Below are positions 18,217 to 27,579 of a stretch of 64,000 nt of DNA, piece after piece. Both the position numbers and the translations under genes were made by a program. Origin of the DNA: Natrinema salifodinae (GTDB taxonomy: Archaea > Halobacteriota > Halobacteria > Halobacteriales > Natrialbaceae). Numbering within the stretch: position 1 is the first letter of the stretch; each line of letters begins with the position of its first letter. Where the stretch lies: assembly GCF_900110455.1 (NCBI RefSeq), contig NZ_FOIS01000004.1, positions 62,001 through 126,000 on the forward strand, written 5' to 3'. Under the pieces are notes generated by a model, which saw nothing but the letters and a program-made list of their open reading frames with translations, was not told the origin of the DNA and ran no database searches.

Positions 18217-20364
18217 ATGAGCAACGACGACTTTCCGACGGACCGTCCCGCGGTCGTGACCTGCGGGCTCCCCTACGCGAACGGGGACCTGCACATCGGT
18301 CACCTGCGGGGGTACATCGGCGCGGACGCGTTCACCCGCACGCTCCGGACGCTCGGCCAGGAAACGGCCTACGTCAGCGGGTCGGACATGCACGGTACCC
18401 CCGTCGCCGTCAACGCCGAACAGGAGGGCGTCGATCCGGAAGACTTCGCCCTGGAGTGGCACGAACAGTACGAGGAGACGTTCCCCCAGTTCAACGTCGA
18501 GTTCGACAACTACGGTCACACTCACGACGAGACCAACACCGAACTGACCCAGGAGATCGTCCGGGAACTCGACGAGGAGGGCTACATCTACGAGAAGGAG
18601 ATCCAGGTCGCCTACGACCCCGACGCCGACCAGTACCTCCCCGACCGCTACGTCGAGGGGACCTGTCCCTACTGCGGCGCGAAGGCCCGCGGCGACGAGT
18701 GCGACGAGGGCTGTCAGCGCCACTTAGAGCCCGGCGAGGTCGAGGATCCGACGAGCACGATCACGGGTAATCCCGCGGAGTACCGCGAACGCACCCACAA
18801 GTTCTTCGAGGTCTCCGAGTTCGCCGACTTCCTCACCGAGTTCTTGGACGGCCTCGAGGGCACCTCGAACGCGCGCAACCAGCCCCGCCAGTGGATCGAG
18901 GACGGCCTGCAGGACTGGTGTATCACCCGGGACATGGACTGGGGGATCGACTACCCCGGCGCGGACGGCGAGGACCTCGTCCTCTACGTCTGGGTCGACG
19001 CGCCGATCGAGTACGTCGCCTCGACCAAGCAGTACTCCGAGCGCGTCGGCGACGACGAGTACGACTGGGAACAGGTCTGGAAGGGCGACGGCGAGATCGT
19101 CCACGTCATCGGCCGCGACATCATCCAGCACCACACCATCTTCTGGCCCGCGATGCTCGAGGGCGTCGGCTACAACAAGCCCCGCGGGATCGCCGCGACC
19201 GGCTTTATCACGATCAACGGCAAGGGCCTCTCGACCAGCCGCAACCGCGCCATCTGGGCGAAGGAGTACCTGGACGAAGGGTTCCACCCCGACCTGCTGC
19301 GGTACTACCTGACGACCACCGGCGGCCTCCAGCAGGACGTCGACTTCTCCTGGGATGCCTTTCAGGAGAAGGTCAACGGCGAACTCGTCGGCACCGTCGG
19401 CAACTTCTGGTACCGATCGCTGCTCTTTGCCTACCGCAACTACGAGGGCACCCCCGAGGTCTCCGAGTTACACTCGGAGGCCAGCGAGACGGAGTCTCGC
19501 ACTGCCGACGTCTCCGAGGACGTTCAAGAGCGCATCGAGGGTGCCATCGGCGACGTCCGCGAGAGCGTCAACGACTACTCGCTTCGCGGGGTCGGCCAGG
19601 CGGCCGTCCAGTTGGCCCAGTTCGGCAACGAGTACATCCAGCGCAACGAGCCCTGGAAGCTCACCGACGAGGAGCCCGAGGAGGCCGCGCAGGTCATCCA
19701 CGACTGCGTCCAGATCGCCAAGGCCGTCGGCGTCCTGCTCGAGCCGATCGCGCCCGACAAGGCCCAGCGGCTGTGGGAGCAACTCGGCGAGGAGGGTGAG
19801 ATCGCCGACGCTCACCTCGAGGACGCGCTCGAAGCGCCGCCGCGGAACTTCGACGAGCCAGGCGAACTCTTCGCGAAGATCGAGGACGACCGCGTGGCGG
19901 CGCTCAACGAGAAGCTCGAGGAGCGCGTCGCGGCGGCCGGCGACGACGAAGACGAGGACGAGGAAGCGGAAACCGAAAGCGACGACACCGCCGCGGACGA
20001 AGCCGCGGGCATGGCAGACACCGACGACCTCGAGGCGCTCGCCGACGAGCGCATCAATTTCGACGACTTCCAGGAACTCGACATCCGCGTCGGCCGGATC
20101 GAAGAAGCGGAGGGGATCGACGGCGCCGACGACCTGGCGCGCCTCGAAGTCGACATCGGCTTCGAGACCAGACAGATCGTCGCGGGCATCAAGCAGCTTC
20201 ACGATCTCGACGAGCTGCCGGGCGAGAAGTGCGTCATGCTCGCGAACATGGAGAAAGCGGAACTGTTCGGCGTCGAGTCCAACGGCATGATCCTCGCGGC
20301 CGGCGAGGAGGCGGACCTGCTGACGACTCACGGGGACGCCGAGGTCGGCGAGAAGGTGCGGTAA
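18217..20364 (+). CDS. metG: methionyl-tRNA synthetase
   Basis: 715 aa, class I synthetase charging tRNA(Met). The HIGH motif is in ANGDLHIGHLRGY near residue 30. The zinc knuckle is CPYCGAKARGDECDEGC near residue 150. The KMSKS loop appears as the haloarchaeal variant NGKGLSTSRN near residue 335. An acidic linker (residues about 575-605) leads to the C-terminal EMAP-like tRNA-binding domain (LDIRVGRIEEAEG). The ATG at 18217 was preferred over GTG at 18208 because a TATA-like stretch (GTTTTACG) lies about 30 bases before it. Essential and cytoplasmic; it appears monocistronic. Confidence 0.97.
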   Translation: MSNDDFPTDRPAVVTCGLPYANGDLHIGHLRGYIGADAFTRTLRTLGQETAYVSGSDMHGTPVAVNAEQEGVDPEDFALEWHEQYEETFPQFNVEFDNYGHTHDETNTELTQEIVRELDEEGYIYEKEIQVAYDPDADQYLPDRYVEGTCPYCGAKARGDECDEGCQRHLEPGEVEDPTSTITGNPAEYRERTHKFFEVSEFADFLTEFLDGLEGTSNARNQPRQWIEDGLQDWCITRDMDWGIDYPGADGEDLVLYVWVDAPIEYVASTKQYSERVGDDEYDWEQVWKGDGEIVHVIGRDIIQHHTIFWPAMLEGVGYNKPRGIAATGFITINGKGLSTSRNRAIWAKEYLDEGFHPDLLRYYLTTTGGLQQDVDFSWDAFQEKVNGELVGTVGNFWYRSLLFAYRNYEGTPEVSELHSEASETESRTADVSEDVQERIEGAIGDVRESVNDYSLRGVGQAAVQLAQFGNEYIQRNEPWKLTDEEPEEAAQVIHDCVQIAKAVGVLLEPIAPDKAQRLWEQLGEEGEIADAHLEDALEAPPRNFDEPGELFAKIEDDRVAALNEKLEERVAAAGDDEDEDEEAETESDDTAADEAAGMADTDDLEALADERINFDDFQELDIRVGRIEEAEGIDGADDLARLEVDIGFETRQIVAGIKQLHDLDELPGEKCVMLANMEKAELFGVESNGMILAAGEEADLLTTHGDAEVGEKVR

Positions 20365-20526
20365 CGCCGATCCCGTCCGGTCGAGCAGTCACGACCGGGA
20401 GATGAAAACCGGAATCGCCGCTGAACGGATCTGACTGCGTGAATTTTCGCCGCTGGTGCTGATCGTGGCAGCTAGATTTTGCGCCAACGAGTAGTTATAT
20501 GTTCATTGCTATCAACCCACACGTTC

Positions 20527-21324
20527 GTGCGCCCCGGGTTCGTGTCCCACCTCGTCGGTCGACCGCTCCTGCGGCGAGCGCTGGCGCCGATCGGGAGCTT
20601 CGTCGCGATCGCCGCCGCCGGCGTCCTCGGTTTCTCGGTTCTCGGCGGCGTCGGTCTCGTCGAGGCGGCGTTCTGGCTGGCCGATCTGACGAGCATCGAA
20701 CTGTACGTCGAGCGCCGAGAAGTGCCGGGACGCGCGATCAAGGCCTACGCGGTCCTTGTGACGGTCGGACTCGTCCTCTCGGGCCTGTGGATCGGCGAAA
20801 CGGTCCTGACCGCGGCGTTCGAGGGTCAACTTCGAACCGAGGTGACGCGAGCAACAATGAAACGACGGATCACGGAGACGGACGACCACGTCATCGTCTG
20901 CGGGTACGGAATGTTCGGACGAACAATTGCGAACGACCTCGCCGAGTCCGGGCGGGACGTCGTCGTCATCGAAACCGACGACGACACCGCCCGCCGAGTG
21001 CGGGCCGACGGCCACCTGCTCGTCTCTGGCGACGCCAGGCGCGACGTCGTCCTGCGAGACGCCGGGCTCGAGCGCGCGTCGAAACTCGTCGCCGCGATCG
21101 ACGACTCCAACGTCAACATCCAGATCGCGATCGTCAGCGGGACGGCCGCGTCGACGCCCGAAATCATCGTCCGCGTCGGCGAGGAGATCTACGAGTCGGT
21201 CGCGCGGGAGGCCGGCGCCGACGAGGTCGTCATTCCCGAAGTCGTCAGCGGCGAGCGGGTCACTAGGCTGCTCGATCGATCGGCCGAGACGGCCGATCCG
21301 ACGACGGCGGATTCGACGGACTGA
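20527..21324 (+). CDS. two-helix channel-like protein with TrkA-N domain, no potassium filter
   Basis: 265 aa if started at GTG 20527 (a TATA-like TTATAT lies about 30 bases upstream; TTG 20479 is the longer alternative). Two hydrophobic helices (residues about 12-45 and 75-95) flank a loop where a potassium channel has TVGYGD. Here the loop reads LADLTSIELYVERREVP, so the filter is absent. A normal RCK/TrkA-N domain follows: VIVCGYGMFGRTIANDLA with an intact GxGxxG and the acidic strand end VVIETDDD. It may be a channel subunit, a different ion pathway or a membrane-bound nucleotide sensor. The potassium name given by databases to this family would mislead. Confidence 0.75.
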   Translation: MRPGFVSHLVGRPLLRRALAPIGSFVAIAAAGVLGFSVLGGVGLVEAAFWLADLTSIELYVERREVPGRAIKAYAVLVTVGLVLSGLWIGETVLTAAFEGQLRTEVTRATMKRRITETDDHVIVCGYGMFGRTIANDLAESGRDVVVIETDDDTARRVRADGHLLVSGDARRDVVLRDAGLERASKLVAAIDDSNVNIQIAIVSGTAASTPEIIVRVGEEIYESVAREAGADEVVIPEVVSGERVTRLLDRSAETADPTTADSTD

Positions 21325-21370
21325 TCGGGATGAGCGGCCGGCCGACGGATGAGAGAGGGGAGCGACGCGG

Positions 21371-21658
21371 TCAGACCTCGTCGACGACGTCGGCGAAGTC
21401 GTCGGTATCGACGATCTCCATCGTCCGTCCCTCGAGGCCGTGGCGGTGAAGCGTCAGCGCCGACTTGAACGCCGCCTCGTTGTCATCGGTTTCAAAGATC
21501 ACGAGGAAATCGTGCTCGCCGAGGGCGGCGTAGGAGTCCCGAAGGGTGGCCCCGTGCTCTTCGAACTCCGTCCTGATCTCGCCCCAGATCGACGCGAGCT
21601 CCTGTGCGTTTTGCACGTCGCGGTCGGCGAGGTCGACGAGCGTTGCGTAGGTCGGCAT
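21371..21658 (-). CDS. GYD domain protein
   Basis: 95 aa. It matches the GYD family, a ferredoxin-like dimeric alpha-beta barrel of about 95 residues (MPTYATLVDLADR at the start, LGEHDFLVIFETDDNEAAF in the middle). The name-giving Gly-Tyr-Asp is replaced by Gly-Glu-His-Asp. No enzymatic role is established for the family. It is convergent with the TrkA-N gene and divergent from pyruvate kinase. Confidence 0.8.
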   Translation of the reverse strand: MPTYATLVDLADRDVQNAQELASIWGEIRTEFEEHGATLRDSYAALGEHDFLVIFETDDNEAAFKSALTLHRHGLEGRTMEIVDTDDFADVVDEV

Positions 21659-21790
21659 ATCGGGTGCGAGGGGCGATCCGCGGAAAACGGTTCGCGTGGC
21701 AAACGACGGGGGCGCCAGCCGCGAGCGCGATAGCTACTCGAATGCGAGTAAGTCCCTATCTTTTAGGCGATGCCCGCGCTAGTCCCCGCT

Positions 21791-23545
21791 ATGAGAAACG
21801 CGAAGATCGTCTGTACGTTGGGGCCGGCGTCGAGCGACCGGGGAACGATCCGGGACCTCGCCGCGGCCGGCATGTCCGTCGCACGGCTGAACGCGAGTCA
21901 CGGCAGCCGGGAGGACCGAGCCGAACTGATCGACCACGTCCGCGCGGTCGACGAGGATCGAACGGAGCCCGTCGCGATCATGCTCGACACGAAGGGCCCG
22001 GAGATCCGGACCGCACCGCTGCCCGACGGCGAGACGGTATCCCTCGAGACCGACTCCGAAATTCAGTTCGTCGAGGGCGAGGAAGCGACGCCGGAGCGGG
22101 TCGGCCTCTCGGTCTCGATCGACGTCGAACCCGGTGATCGCATCCTGCTCGATGACGGCTTGATCGAGACCACCGTGCTCGAGCAGGACGGTGACGTGAT
22201 TCGGGCGCGGGTCGACACCGGCGGCGAACTCGGCGGCCGAAAGGGCGTCAACGTTCCCGGCGTCGATCTCGATCTTGACGTCGTCACCGAGAAGGATCGA
22301 AAGGACCTCGAACTGGCCGCCGAGAAGGACGTCGACTTCGTCGCGGCGAGTTTCGTCCGGGACGCCGAGGACGTCTACGAGGTCGGCGAGGTCCTCGAAG
22401 AGCAGGGTGCGGATATCCCGATCATCGCGAAGATCGAACGCGCGGGCGCCGTCGAGAACTTGGACGAGATCATCGACGCCGCCTACGGCGTGATGGTCGC
22501 GCGCGGGGACTTAGGCGTCGAGTGTCCGATGGAGGACGTCCCGATGATCCAAAAGCGGATCATCCGGGAGTGCCGCGAGGCGGGCCGGCCGGTCATCACG
22601 GCCACGGAGATGCTCGACTCGATGGTCCACGCGCGCCGACCGACCCGCGCGGAGGCCTCTGACGTCGCCAACGCCGTCCTCGACGGCACCGACGCGGTCA
22701 TGCTCTCGGCCGAGACCGCCGTCGGCGACCACCCCGTCGCCGTCGTCGACGCGATGGACAGCATCGTCCGTCAGGTCGAAGAGTCCAACGAGTACGCCGA
22801 GTTGCTCGAACAGCGCGTGCCCGGATCGGGCGAGGCGCGGACCGACGCCCTGGCGCGCTCGGCTCGATTCCTCGCGCGGGATATCAGCGCGGATGCGGTC
22901 GTCGCCGCGACCGAGTCCGGATATACGGCGCTGAAAACCGCGAAGTACCGTCCCGGCGTGCCGGTCGTCGCCTCGACGCCCAGCCAGGCGGTCCGCCGCC
23001 AGCTCGCGCTGACGTGGGGCGTGACGCCGCTGTACGCGCCGGTCTCGGACCAGGGAGCTGACGCCGTCGTCGAGAAGGCCGTCCAGGCGGCCTTGGACGC
23101 CGGCATCGCCGAGAGCGGCGACACCGTCGTCGTCCTCTGTGGGATGATGACCGAACTCGAAGGTGCGAACACGACGAACATGCTGAAGGTCCACGTCGCC
23201 GCCGAGGCGCTGACGACCGGCCGCGTCGTCGTCGAGGGCCGGGTCACCGGCCCCATCGCGCGGGTGCCGGACGGCGACCTTTCCGTCGTCCCGGACGGCG
23301 CGATCCTCGCGCTGCCGACCGAGTTCGACGCGGAGTTCGAGGGCGATACGAGCCGCATCGGCGGGATCGTCGATGCCGAGCGGGGCATGACCGGCTATCC
23401 GGCGCTGGTCGCCCGCGAGATGGACATTCCGATGGTCAGCGGCGCAGACCTCGCAGACCTCGCCGCCGGCGACACCGTCACCCTCGACGCCGAACGCGGC
23501 GTCGTCTACGGCGGCGAGATCGGCGACCGGACCGAACGACCCTGA
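21791..23545 (+). CDS. pyk: pyruvate kinase with C-terminal swivelling domain
   Basis: 584 aa, longer than the usual 470. Residues 1-470 are the catalytic protein: KIVCTLGPASSDRGTI at the start, the active-site IAKIERAGAVEN stretch, VMVARGDLGVECPMEDVP and ITATEMLDSM. It forms pyruvate and ATP from PEP and ADP. Residues about 480-580 resemble the PEP-utilising mobile domain, but the motif that normally holds the phosphorylated His reads GMTGYPALVARE, with Tyr in its place. The domain is therefore probably structural or regulatory. The ATG at 21791 begins the conserved region exactly; the frame extends to 21770 without similarity. Confidence 0.95.
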   Translation: MRNAKIVCTLGPASSDRGTIRDLAAAGMSVARLNASHGSREDRAELIDHVRAVDEDRTEPVAIMLDTKGPEIRTAPLPDGETVSLETDSEIQFVEGEEATPERVGLSVSIDVEPGDRILLDDGLIETTVLEQDGDVIRARVDTGGELGGRKGVNVPGVDLDLDVVTEKDRKDLELAAEKDVDFVAASFVRDAEDVYEVGEVLEEQGADIPIIAKIERAGAVENLDEIIDAAYGVMVARGDLGVECPMEDVPMIQKRIIRECREAGRPVITATEMLDSMVHARRPTRAEASDVANAVLDGTDAVMLSAETAVGDHPVAVVDAMDSIVRQVEESNEYAELLEQRVPGSGEARTDALARSARFLARDISADAVVAATESGYTALKTAKYRPGVPVVASTPSQAVRRQLALTWGVTPLYAPVSDQGADAVVEKAVQAALDAGIAESGDTVVVLCGMMTELEGANTTNMLKVHVAAEALTTGRVVVEGRVTGPIARVPDGDLSVVPDGAILALPTEFDAEFEGDTSRIGGIVDAERGMTGYPALVAREMDIPMVSGADLADLAAGDTVTLDAERGVVYGGEIGDRTERP

Positions 23546-23633
23546 CCGGAGATCGGGACCGGCGTCGGACGGCGGCCGACGCCCGGGGACCACGGACCAC
23601 GGCTTTTTGACGGCGGGACTACTACGACCCACT

Positions 23634-24017
23634 ATGACTGACGAGTCGCCCGGGAGCGGCGACGACACCGAGGACCCGTGGCGCGAGTCGTCGACGGATT
23701 CGAATATCGAGACGGCGACCGACGCGAGCGGCCCCGGCGCGAGCGGCACCGACACCGGCGAGGACGAGTGGAGCGTGCGCGACGACCGCGACGATGACGG
23801 TGATCGCAATCGCATCCCGATCGATCTCTCCGGCTCGCGGGACGACGACTCGGACGAGACGGACGAGACCGGGACCGAAGGCGAATACGTCCCCGAGGAC
23901 AGTTCGACGCCGATCGAACCGGGCGACCCGGACCTCGAGAACGCGCTGTTCGTCCTTCTGGGCGCGGTCGCGATGGTGCTCGTGCTCGTTCGCCTGGTGA
24001 TGATTCCGATGGGGTGA
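23634..24017 (+). CDS. acidic tail-anchored membrane protein (DUF7312-like)
   Basis: 127 aa. The first 95 residues are very rich in Asp, Glu, Ser and Thr and probably disordered. One hydrophobic helix (about residues 103-123, LFVLLGAVAMVLVLVRLVM) closes the protein, so it is likely anchored by its tail with the acidic part in the cytoplasm. A TATA-like TTTTTGA lies 25-30 bases before the ATG at 23634, which supports this start over 23607. It resembles a Halobacteria-only family of unknown function. It follows pyk by 88 bases. Confidence 0.7.
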   Translation: MTDESPGSGDDTEDPWRESSTDSNIETATDASGPGASGTDTGEDEWSVRDDRDDDGDRNRIPIDLSGSRDDDSDETDETGTEGEYVPEDSSTPIEPGDPDLENALFVLLGAVAMVLVLVRLVMIPMG

Positions 24018-24171
24018 TCGGCCGGACGACCACACGGGTCGCGGGGCGTCGACTCGACGCCTGAGTTCGCCTGGTGAATCAGGATCGGCGAACCGGAACC
24101 TCGTCGCGAGGGTAAAAATCACTCTTGAAACGCGGTAAACATTTAATCGGGAGAAGGCCTAACCTCCGTAT

Positions 24172-24777
24172 ATGGTCGAATCCCTCGTGGGGAACGTGCC
24201 GTTGTTGCTGCTGGTAGTGGGACTCGCGTTGATGGTGCTCGAAGCCGTTTCGCCGGGGGCGCATCTCATCGTCATCGGGATCGCACTGGTCGGGGCCGGC
24301 CTCGTCGGGATGCTCTTCCCGCCCGCGGCGAACGTGCTCGTACTGGCGGGACTGACGCTCGTCATCGGACTCGCCGCGGCCTACGTCTACCGGGAGTTCG
24401 ACTTCTACGGCGGGAAGGGGACCGCCCAGACGTCGGATTCGAACTCGTTGGCTGGGGCGACGGGCTACGTCACCGAGCCCGTCACGACCCGCAGCGGCGA
24501 GGTCAAACTCGACGAGGGCGGGTTCGCGCCCTACTACAGCGCACGGTCCACGAGTGGGACCATCGAGGAGGGCGAGGAGATCATCGTCATCGATCCGGGC
24601 GGCGGAAACGTGCTCACGGTCGAATCGCTCGACGCGCTCGGCGAGGACGAGATCGACCGCGCGCTCGCACGAGAGACGGCCGAGACCGACCCGGACGACG
24701 AGGGCGGGAACGTGTCGTCCGAAAGCGGAAGCGAAACCGACGCCGACGCCGAGACGGAAACGGAGAAGTCGCGATAG
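24172..24777 (+). CDS. NfeD-family membrane protein
   Basis: 201 aa. Three hydrophobic helices (residues about 4-75) contain the family pattern GLALMVLEAVSPGAHL. A C-terminal OB-fold-like domain follows (SLAGATGYVTEPVTTRSGEVKL ... EEIIVIDPGG split by the middle part), then an acidic tail. NfeD proteins work with SPFH/stomatin proteins in membrane organisation, and the next gene is such a partner 77 bases downstream. The gene pair is therefore probably one unit. The short form here lacks the ClpP-like protease domain of long NfeD proteins. Confidence 0.9.
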   Translation: MVESLVGNVPLLLLVVGLALMVLEAVSPGAHLIVIGIALVGAGLVGMLFPPAANVLVLAGLTLVIGLAAAYVYREFDFYGGKGTAQTSDSNSLAGATGYVTEPVTTRSGEVKLDEGGFAPYYSARSTSGTIEEGEEIIVIDPGGGNVLTVESLDALGEDEIDRALARETAETDPDDEGGNVSSESGSETDADAETETEKSR

Positions 24778-24854
24778 CCGCAGGTGTGCTATTGAAGAAC
24801 ACATGTAGCCGAAATAAGGGAACGCTTTTCTGTCCACCGGCGTAACGGCGAAAT

Positions 24855-26018
24855 ATGGTGCCACCACTGATCCCGATGCAGACCGGCGGTGCGTTGCTGT
24901 TCGTCGGTGCTCTCGTACTCGTCGTCGTCGTCGCTGCGCTGTTAAGCGCGATCGAGATCGTCGACGCGTACGAGAAGCGCGCCTTGACCGTCTTCGGGGA
25001 GTACCGAAAGCTCCTCGAACCGGGGATCAACTTCGTCCCCCCGTTCGTCTCGAACACCTACCGGTTCGACATGCGAACGCAGACGTTAGACGTCCCCCGG
25101 CAAGAAGCCATCACCCGAGACAACTCGCCCGTCACGGCCGACGCCGTCGTCTACATCAAGGTGATGGACGCCAAGAAGGCGTTTCTGGAGGTCGACGACT
25201 ACAAGCGCGCCGTCTCCAACCTCGCCCAGACCACCCTCCGGGCCGTGCTGGGCGACATGGAACTCGACGACACGCTGAACAAGCGCCAGGAGATCAACGC
25301 CCGCATCCGCCAGGAACTCGACGAACCCACCGACGAGTGGGGGATCCGCGTCGAGAGCGTCGAGGTCCGCGAGGTCAACCCCTCGAAGGACGTCCAGCGC
25401 GCGATGGAGCAACAGACCTCCGCCGAGCGGAAACGCCGCGCGATGATTCTGGAAGCCCAGGGTGAACGGCGCAGCGCCGTCGAGAAGGCCGAGGGTGACA
25501 AGCAAAGCGAGATCATCCGCGCCCAGGGTGAGAAGCAGAGCCAGATCCTCGAAGCCCAGGGTGACGCGATTTCGACCGTGCTGCGGGCCCGCTCCGCGGA
25601 ATCGATGGGTGAGCGCGCGGTCATCGACAAGGGCATGGAGACACTCTCCGAGATCGGTCAGGGCGAGTCCACGACGTTCGTCCTGCCCCAGGAACTGTCC
25701 TCCCTGGTCGGCCGCTACGGCAAGCACCTCTCCGGCAGTGACGTCGAGAAGGACGGGACGGAACTCGAGGCCCTCGAGTTCGACGAGGAGACCCGCGAAC
25801 TGATCGGTCTGGACGACATCTCCGAGATCATCGGCGAGATCGATCAGGAGGCCGAGATGGACGTCGAAGCGATGGAACAGGAGGCCCAGGCGATCAAGGA
25901 AGGCGAGGACCCGTCGACCATCACCGATCCCGACGAGGTCATCGAGGAGATGGATCAGGACTTCCAGGGCCAGACCGACGGCGGCACCGACGTGCCGACC
26001 GACGAGTCTGAGGAGTGA
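24855..26018 (+). CDS. SPFH/Band 7 (stomatin-like) membrane protein
   Basis: 387 aa. One N-terminal membrane helix (residues about 10-32) is followed by the SPFH domain (EKRALTVFGEYRKLLEPG, RTQTLDVPRQEAITRDN, SPVTADAVVYIKV) and a long Ala/Glu-rich helix with repeats of EAQGE/RAQGEKQS near residues 200-235. Stomatins oligomerise in membranes and scaffold proteases or channels. The last 100 residues are an acidic extension typical of halophiles. Partner of the NfeD gene directly upstream. Confidence 0.95.
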   Translation: MVPPLIPMQTGGALLFVGALVLVVVVAALLSAIEIVDAYEKRALTVFGEYRKLLEPGINFVPPFVSNTYRFDMRTQTLDVPRQEAITRDNSPVTADAVVYIKVMDAKKAFLEVDDYKRAVSNLAQTTLRAVLGDMELDDTLNKRQEINARIRQELDEPTDEWGIRVESVEVREVNPSKDVQRAMEQQTSAERKRRAMILEAQGERRSAVEKAEGDKQSEIIRAQGEKQSQILEAQGDAISTVLRARSAESMGERAVIDKGMETLSEIGQGESTTFVLPQELSSLVGRYGKHLSGSDVEKDGTELEALEFDEETRELIGLDDISEIIGEIDQEAEMDVEAMEQEAQAIKEGEDPSTITDPDEVIEEMDQDFQGQTDGGTDVPTDESEE

Positions 26019-26126
26019 CTAAATAACAGAATAATTATCTATAAAAGAGCTAACTGATAATTTTCGGTGAACAAAGCGGAGCGAAACCTGTTTTACCGGT
26101 CGCCCCGTTCTGGACGGTACGTAGAT

Positions 26127-26744
26127 ATGACATCGCCCGATGGGGTCGACGACGAGAAACGAGCGACCCTGCGCCGATTCGCTGCCCTCGGAGCCGCCTC
26201 TCCACTGGTCGGGCGCTCCGATTCAGCAGCGGCTGATACGGGTGAAAGCGACGCCCGCGACGCGATCGCGGGGTATCTCTCCACGACGCCTGGCGCACAC
26301 TTCTCCAAGATTCGCGACGATCTCCAGCTCGGAACCGGCGAGACCCAACACCACCTGCGCCGGCTCGAGGACGTCGACGCGATCGAGCGCTACCGCGATG
26401 GCGACTACAAGCGGTTCGTCACGGCCGGCCGATTCGACGAGTTCGAGAAACGCGCGCTGGGCTACCTCCGGCGGGAGACGCCTCGCGGAATGCTGATCGA
26501 ACTCCTCTTGAACCCGGACGCGACCGCGGGCAACCTGGCCGACGCGCTGGACGTCTCGCCGCCGACGGTGAGCAAGTACGCCGGCGAACTCGAGGATGCG
26601 GGGCTGCTCTCCCGCGACGACGGCTACGCGGTCGAACGTCCGGAGACGGTGCTCGTTCTGGTCGTCCGCCACGCTGACTCCTTTGGCGACCGGGCGCGAG
26701 AACTCGCCCGGAACGCGGATCGGTTCCTCGAGTATCGCGGATGA
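26127..26744 (+). CDS. two-domain winged-helix regulator with a Tat-like N-terminus
   Basis: 205 aa. Two winged-helix units are visible: residues about 45-110 (AIAGYLSTTPGAHFSKIRDD ... QHHLRRLEDVDAIERYRDG, split by the recognition part) and about 115-180 (LLLNPDATAGNLADALDVS ... SKYAGELEDAGLLSR). The first 30 residues (RATLRRFAALGAASPLVG) resemble a twin-arginine signal or short hydrophobic segment, which is odd for a DNA-binding protein. The ATG at 26127 was chosen because TGTTTTACC lies about 30 bases upstream. Its target genes are unknown; it lies next to the SPFH gene but has its own promoter. Confidence 0.75.
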   Translation: MTSPDGVDDEKRATLRRFAALGAASPLVGRSDSAAADTGESDARDAIAGYLSTTPGAHFSKIRDDLQLGTGETQHHLRRLEDVDAIERYRDGDYKRFVTAGRFDEFEKRALGYLRRETPRGMLIELLLNPDATAGNLADALDVSPPTVSKYAGELEDAGLLSRDDGYAVERPETVLVLVVRHADSFGDRARELARNADRFLEYRG

Positions 26745-26807
26745 AACGCAGTACGAAGATGCTTACGCCGAGGTAAGACGCTGTTACTTCGGTTCGACAG
26801 TTTGCGC

Positions 26808-27470
26808 TTATGCGTTCGCTCCGTCGACGATATCCAGTAGCTCGATCAGTGACTCGAGTTCGTAGGTCGCGCCCGCCGGTCGGTCGCGGTCGCGGTTGTG
26901 GGGTCGTCGGACGTACGCGGTCTCCAGCCCGGCCGCCCGACCGGCGGTGACGTCTTTCGCCGAGTCGCCGACGTAAAGCCCCTCGCTGACGCCGAGCGTG
27001 TCGAGCGCGTCCTCGATGTAGTAGGGGGCGGGCTTGCGGCGCTCGTAGCCTTCGAACGTGGGATCACGGCCGCGGACGACCGCGAAATCGAACCCGAAGT
27101 GATCGGCGACGAATTCGGCGGTCTCGTGGCGGTTGTTGGTGACAAGGCCGATCGACGTCCGATCGCCGAGTTCGTGAATCGCATCGATATCGTCGTACGT
27201 CCCGCGCTCGCCCGAGCGGAGCCGGTCGTGGGTGCCGTTCGAGGCGTACGTCTCCTTCAGTTCCCAGAACCGCGCGGGATCGATCCCGAGGTCCGCGCAG
27301 TGCGCTCTAATCCGTTCGTAGTCGTGGCGCCTGAAATCGCGTCGCTGGGCGGGCGTCGGGTCGGCGCCGAGCTCGGCGAGCGCGGCGTCACCGGCGTCTG
27401 CGTACACCTGCGGATCGGTCCGAGGTCCGTCGAGGATGATCCCGTCCATGTCGAACAGTACCGGCGTCAT
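26808..27470 (-). CDS. HAD-superfamily hydrolase
   Basis: 220 aa. All four HAD motifs are visible: FDMDGIILDG (motif I with both Asp), VTNNRHE (motif II), KPAPYY (motif III Lys) and VGDSAKDV (motif IV). The cap is helical (type C1), as in phosphoglycolate phosphatase. The substrate cannot be read. Since the window has R15P isomerase, a ribulose-bisphosphate phosphatase role is one option among many. It stands alone. Confidence 0.85.
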   Translation of the reverse strand: MTPVLFDMDGIILDGPRTDPQVYADAGDAALAELGADPTPAQRRDFRRHDYERIRAHCADLGIDPARFWELKETYASNGTHDRLRSGERGTYDDIDAIHELGDRTSIGLVTNNRHETAEFVADHFGFDFAVVRGRDPTFEGYERRKPAPYYIEDALDTLGVSEGLYVGDSAKDVTAGRAAGLETAYVRRPHNRDRDRPAGATYELESLIELLDIVDGANA

Positions 27471-27579
27471 TCGACACGAAATCGTACGTCGCGGGTAAAA
27501 GAGGTTCGGCGTCGCGCGTGACTCTCGGAACGATCGGTAAAATACGGAGAGAGAAGCGAGAGCTGGCGACGTGCCGGGC

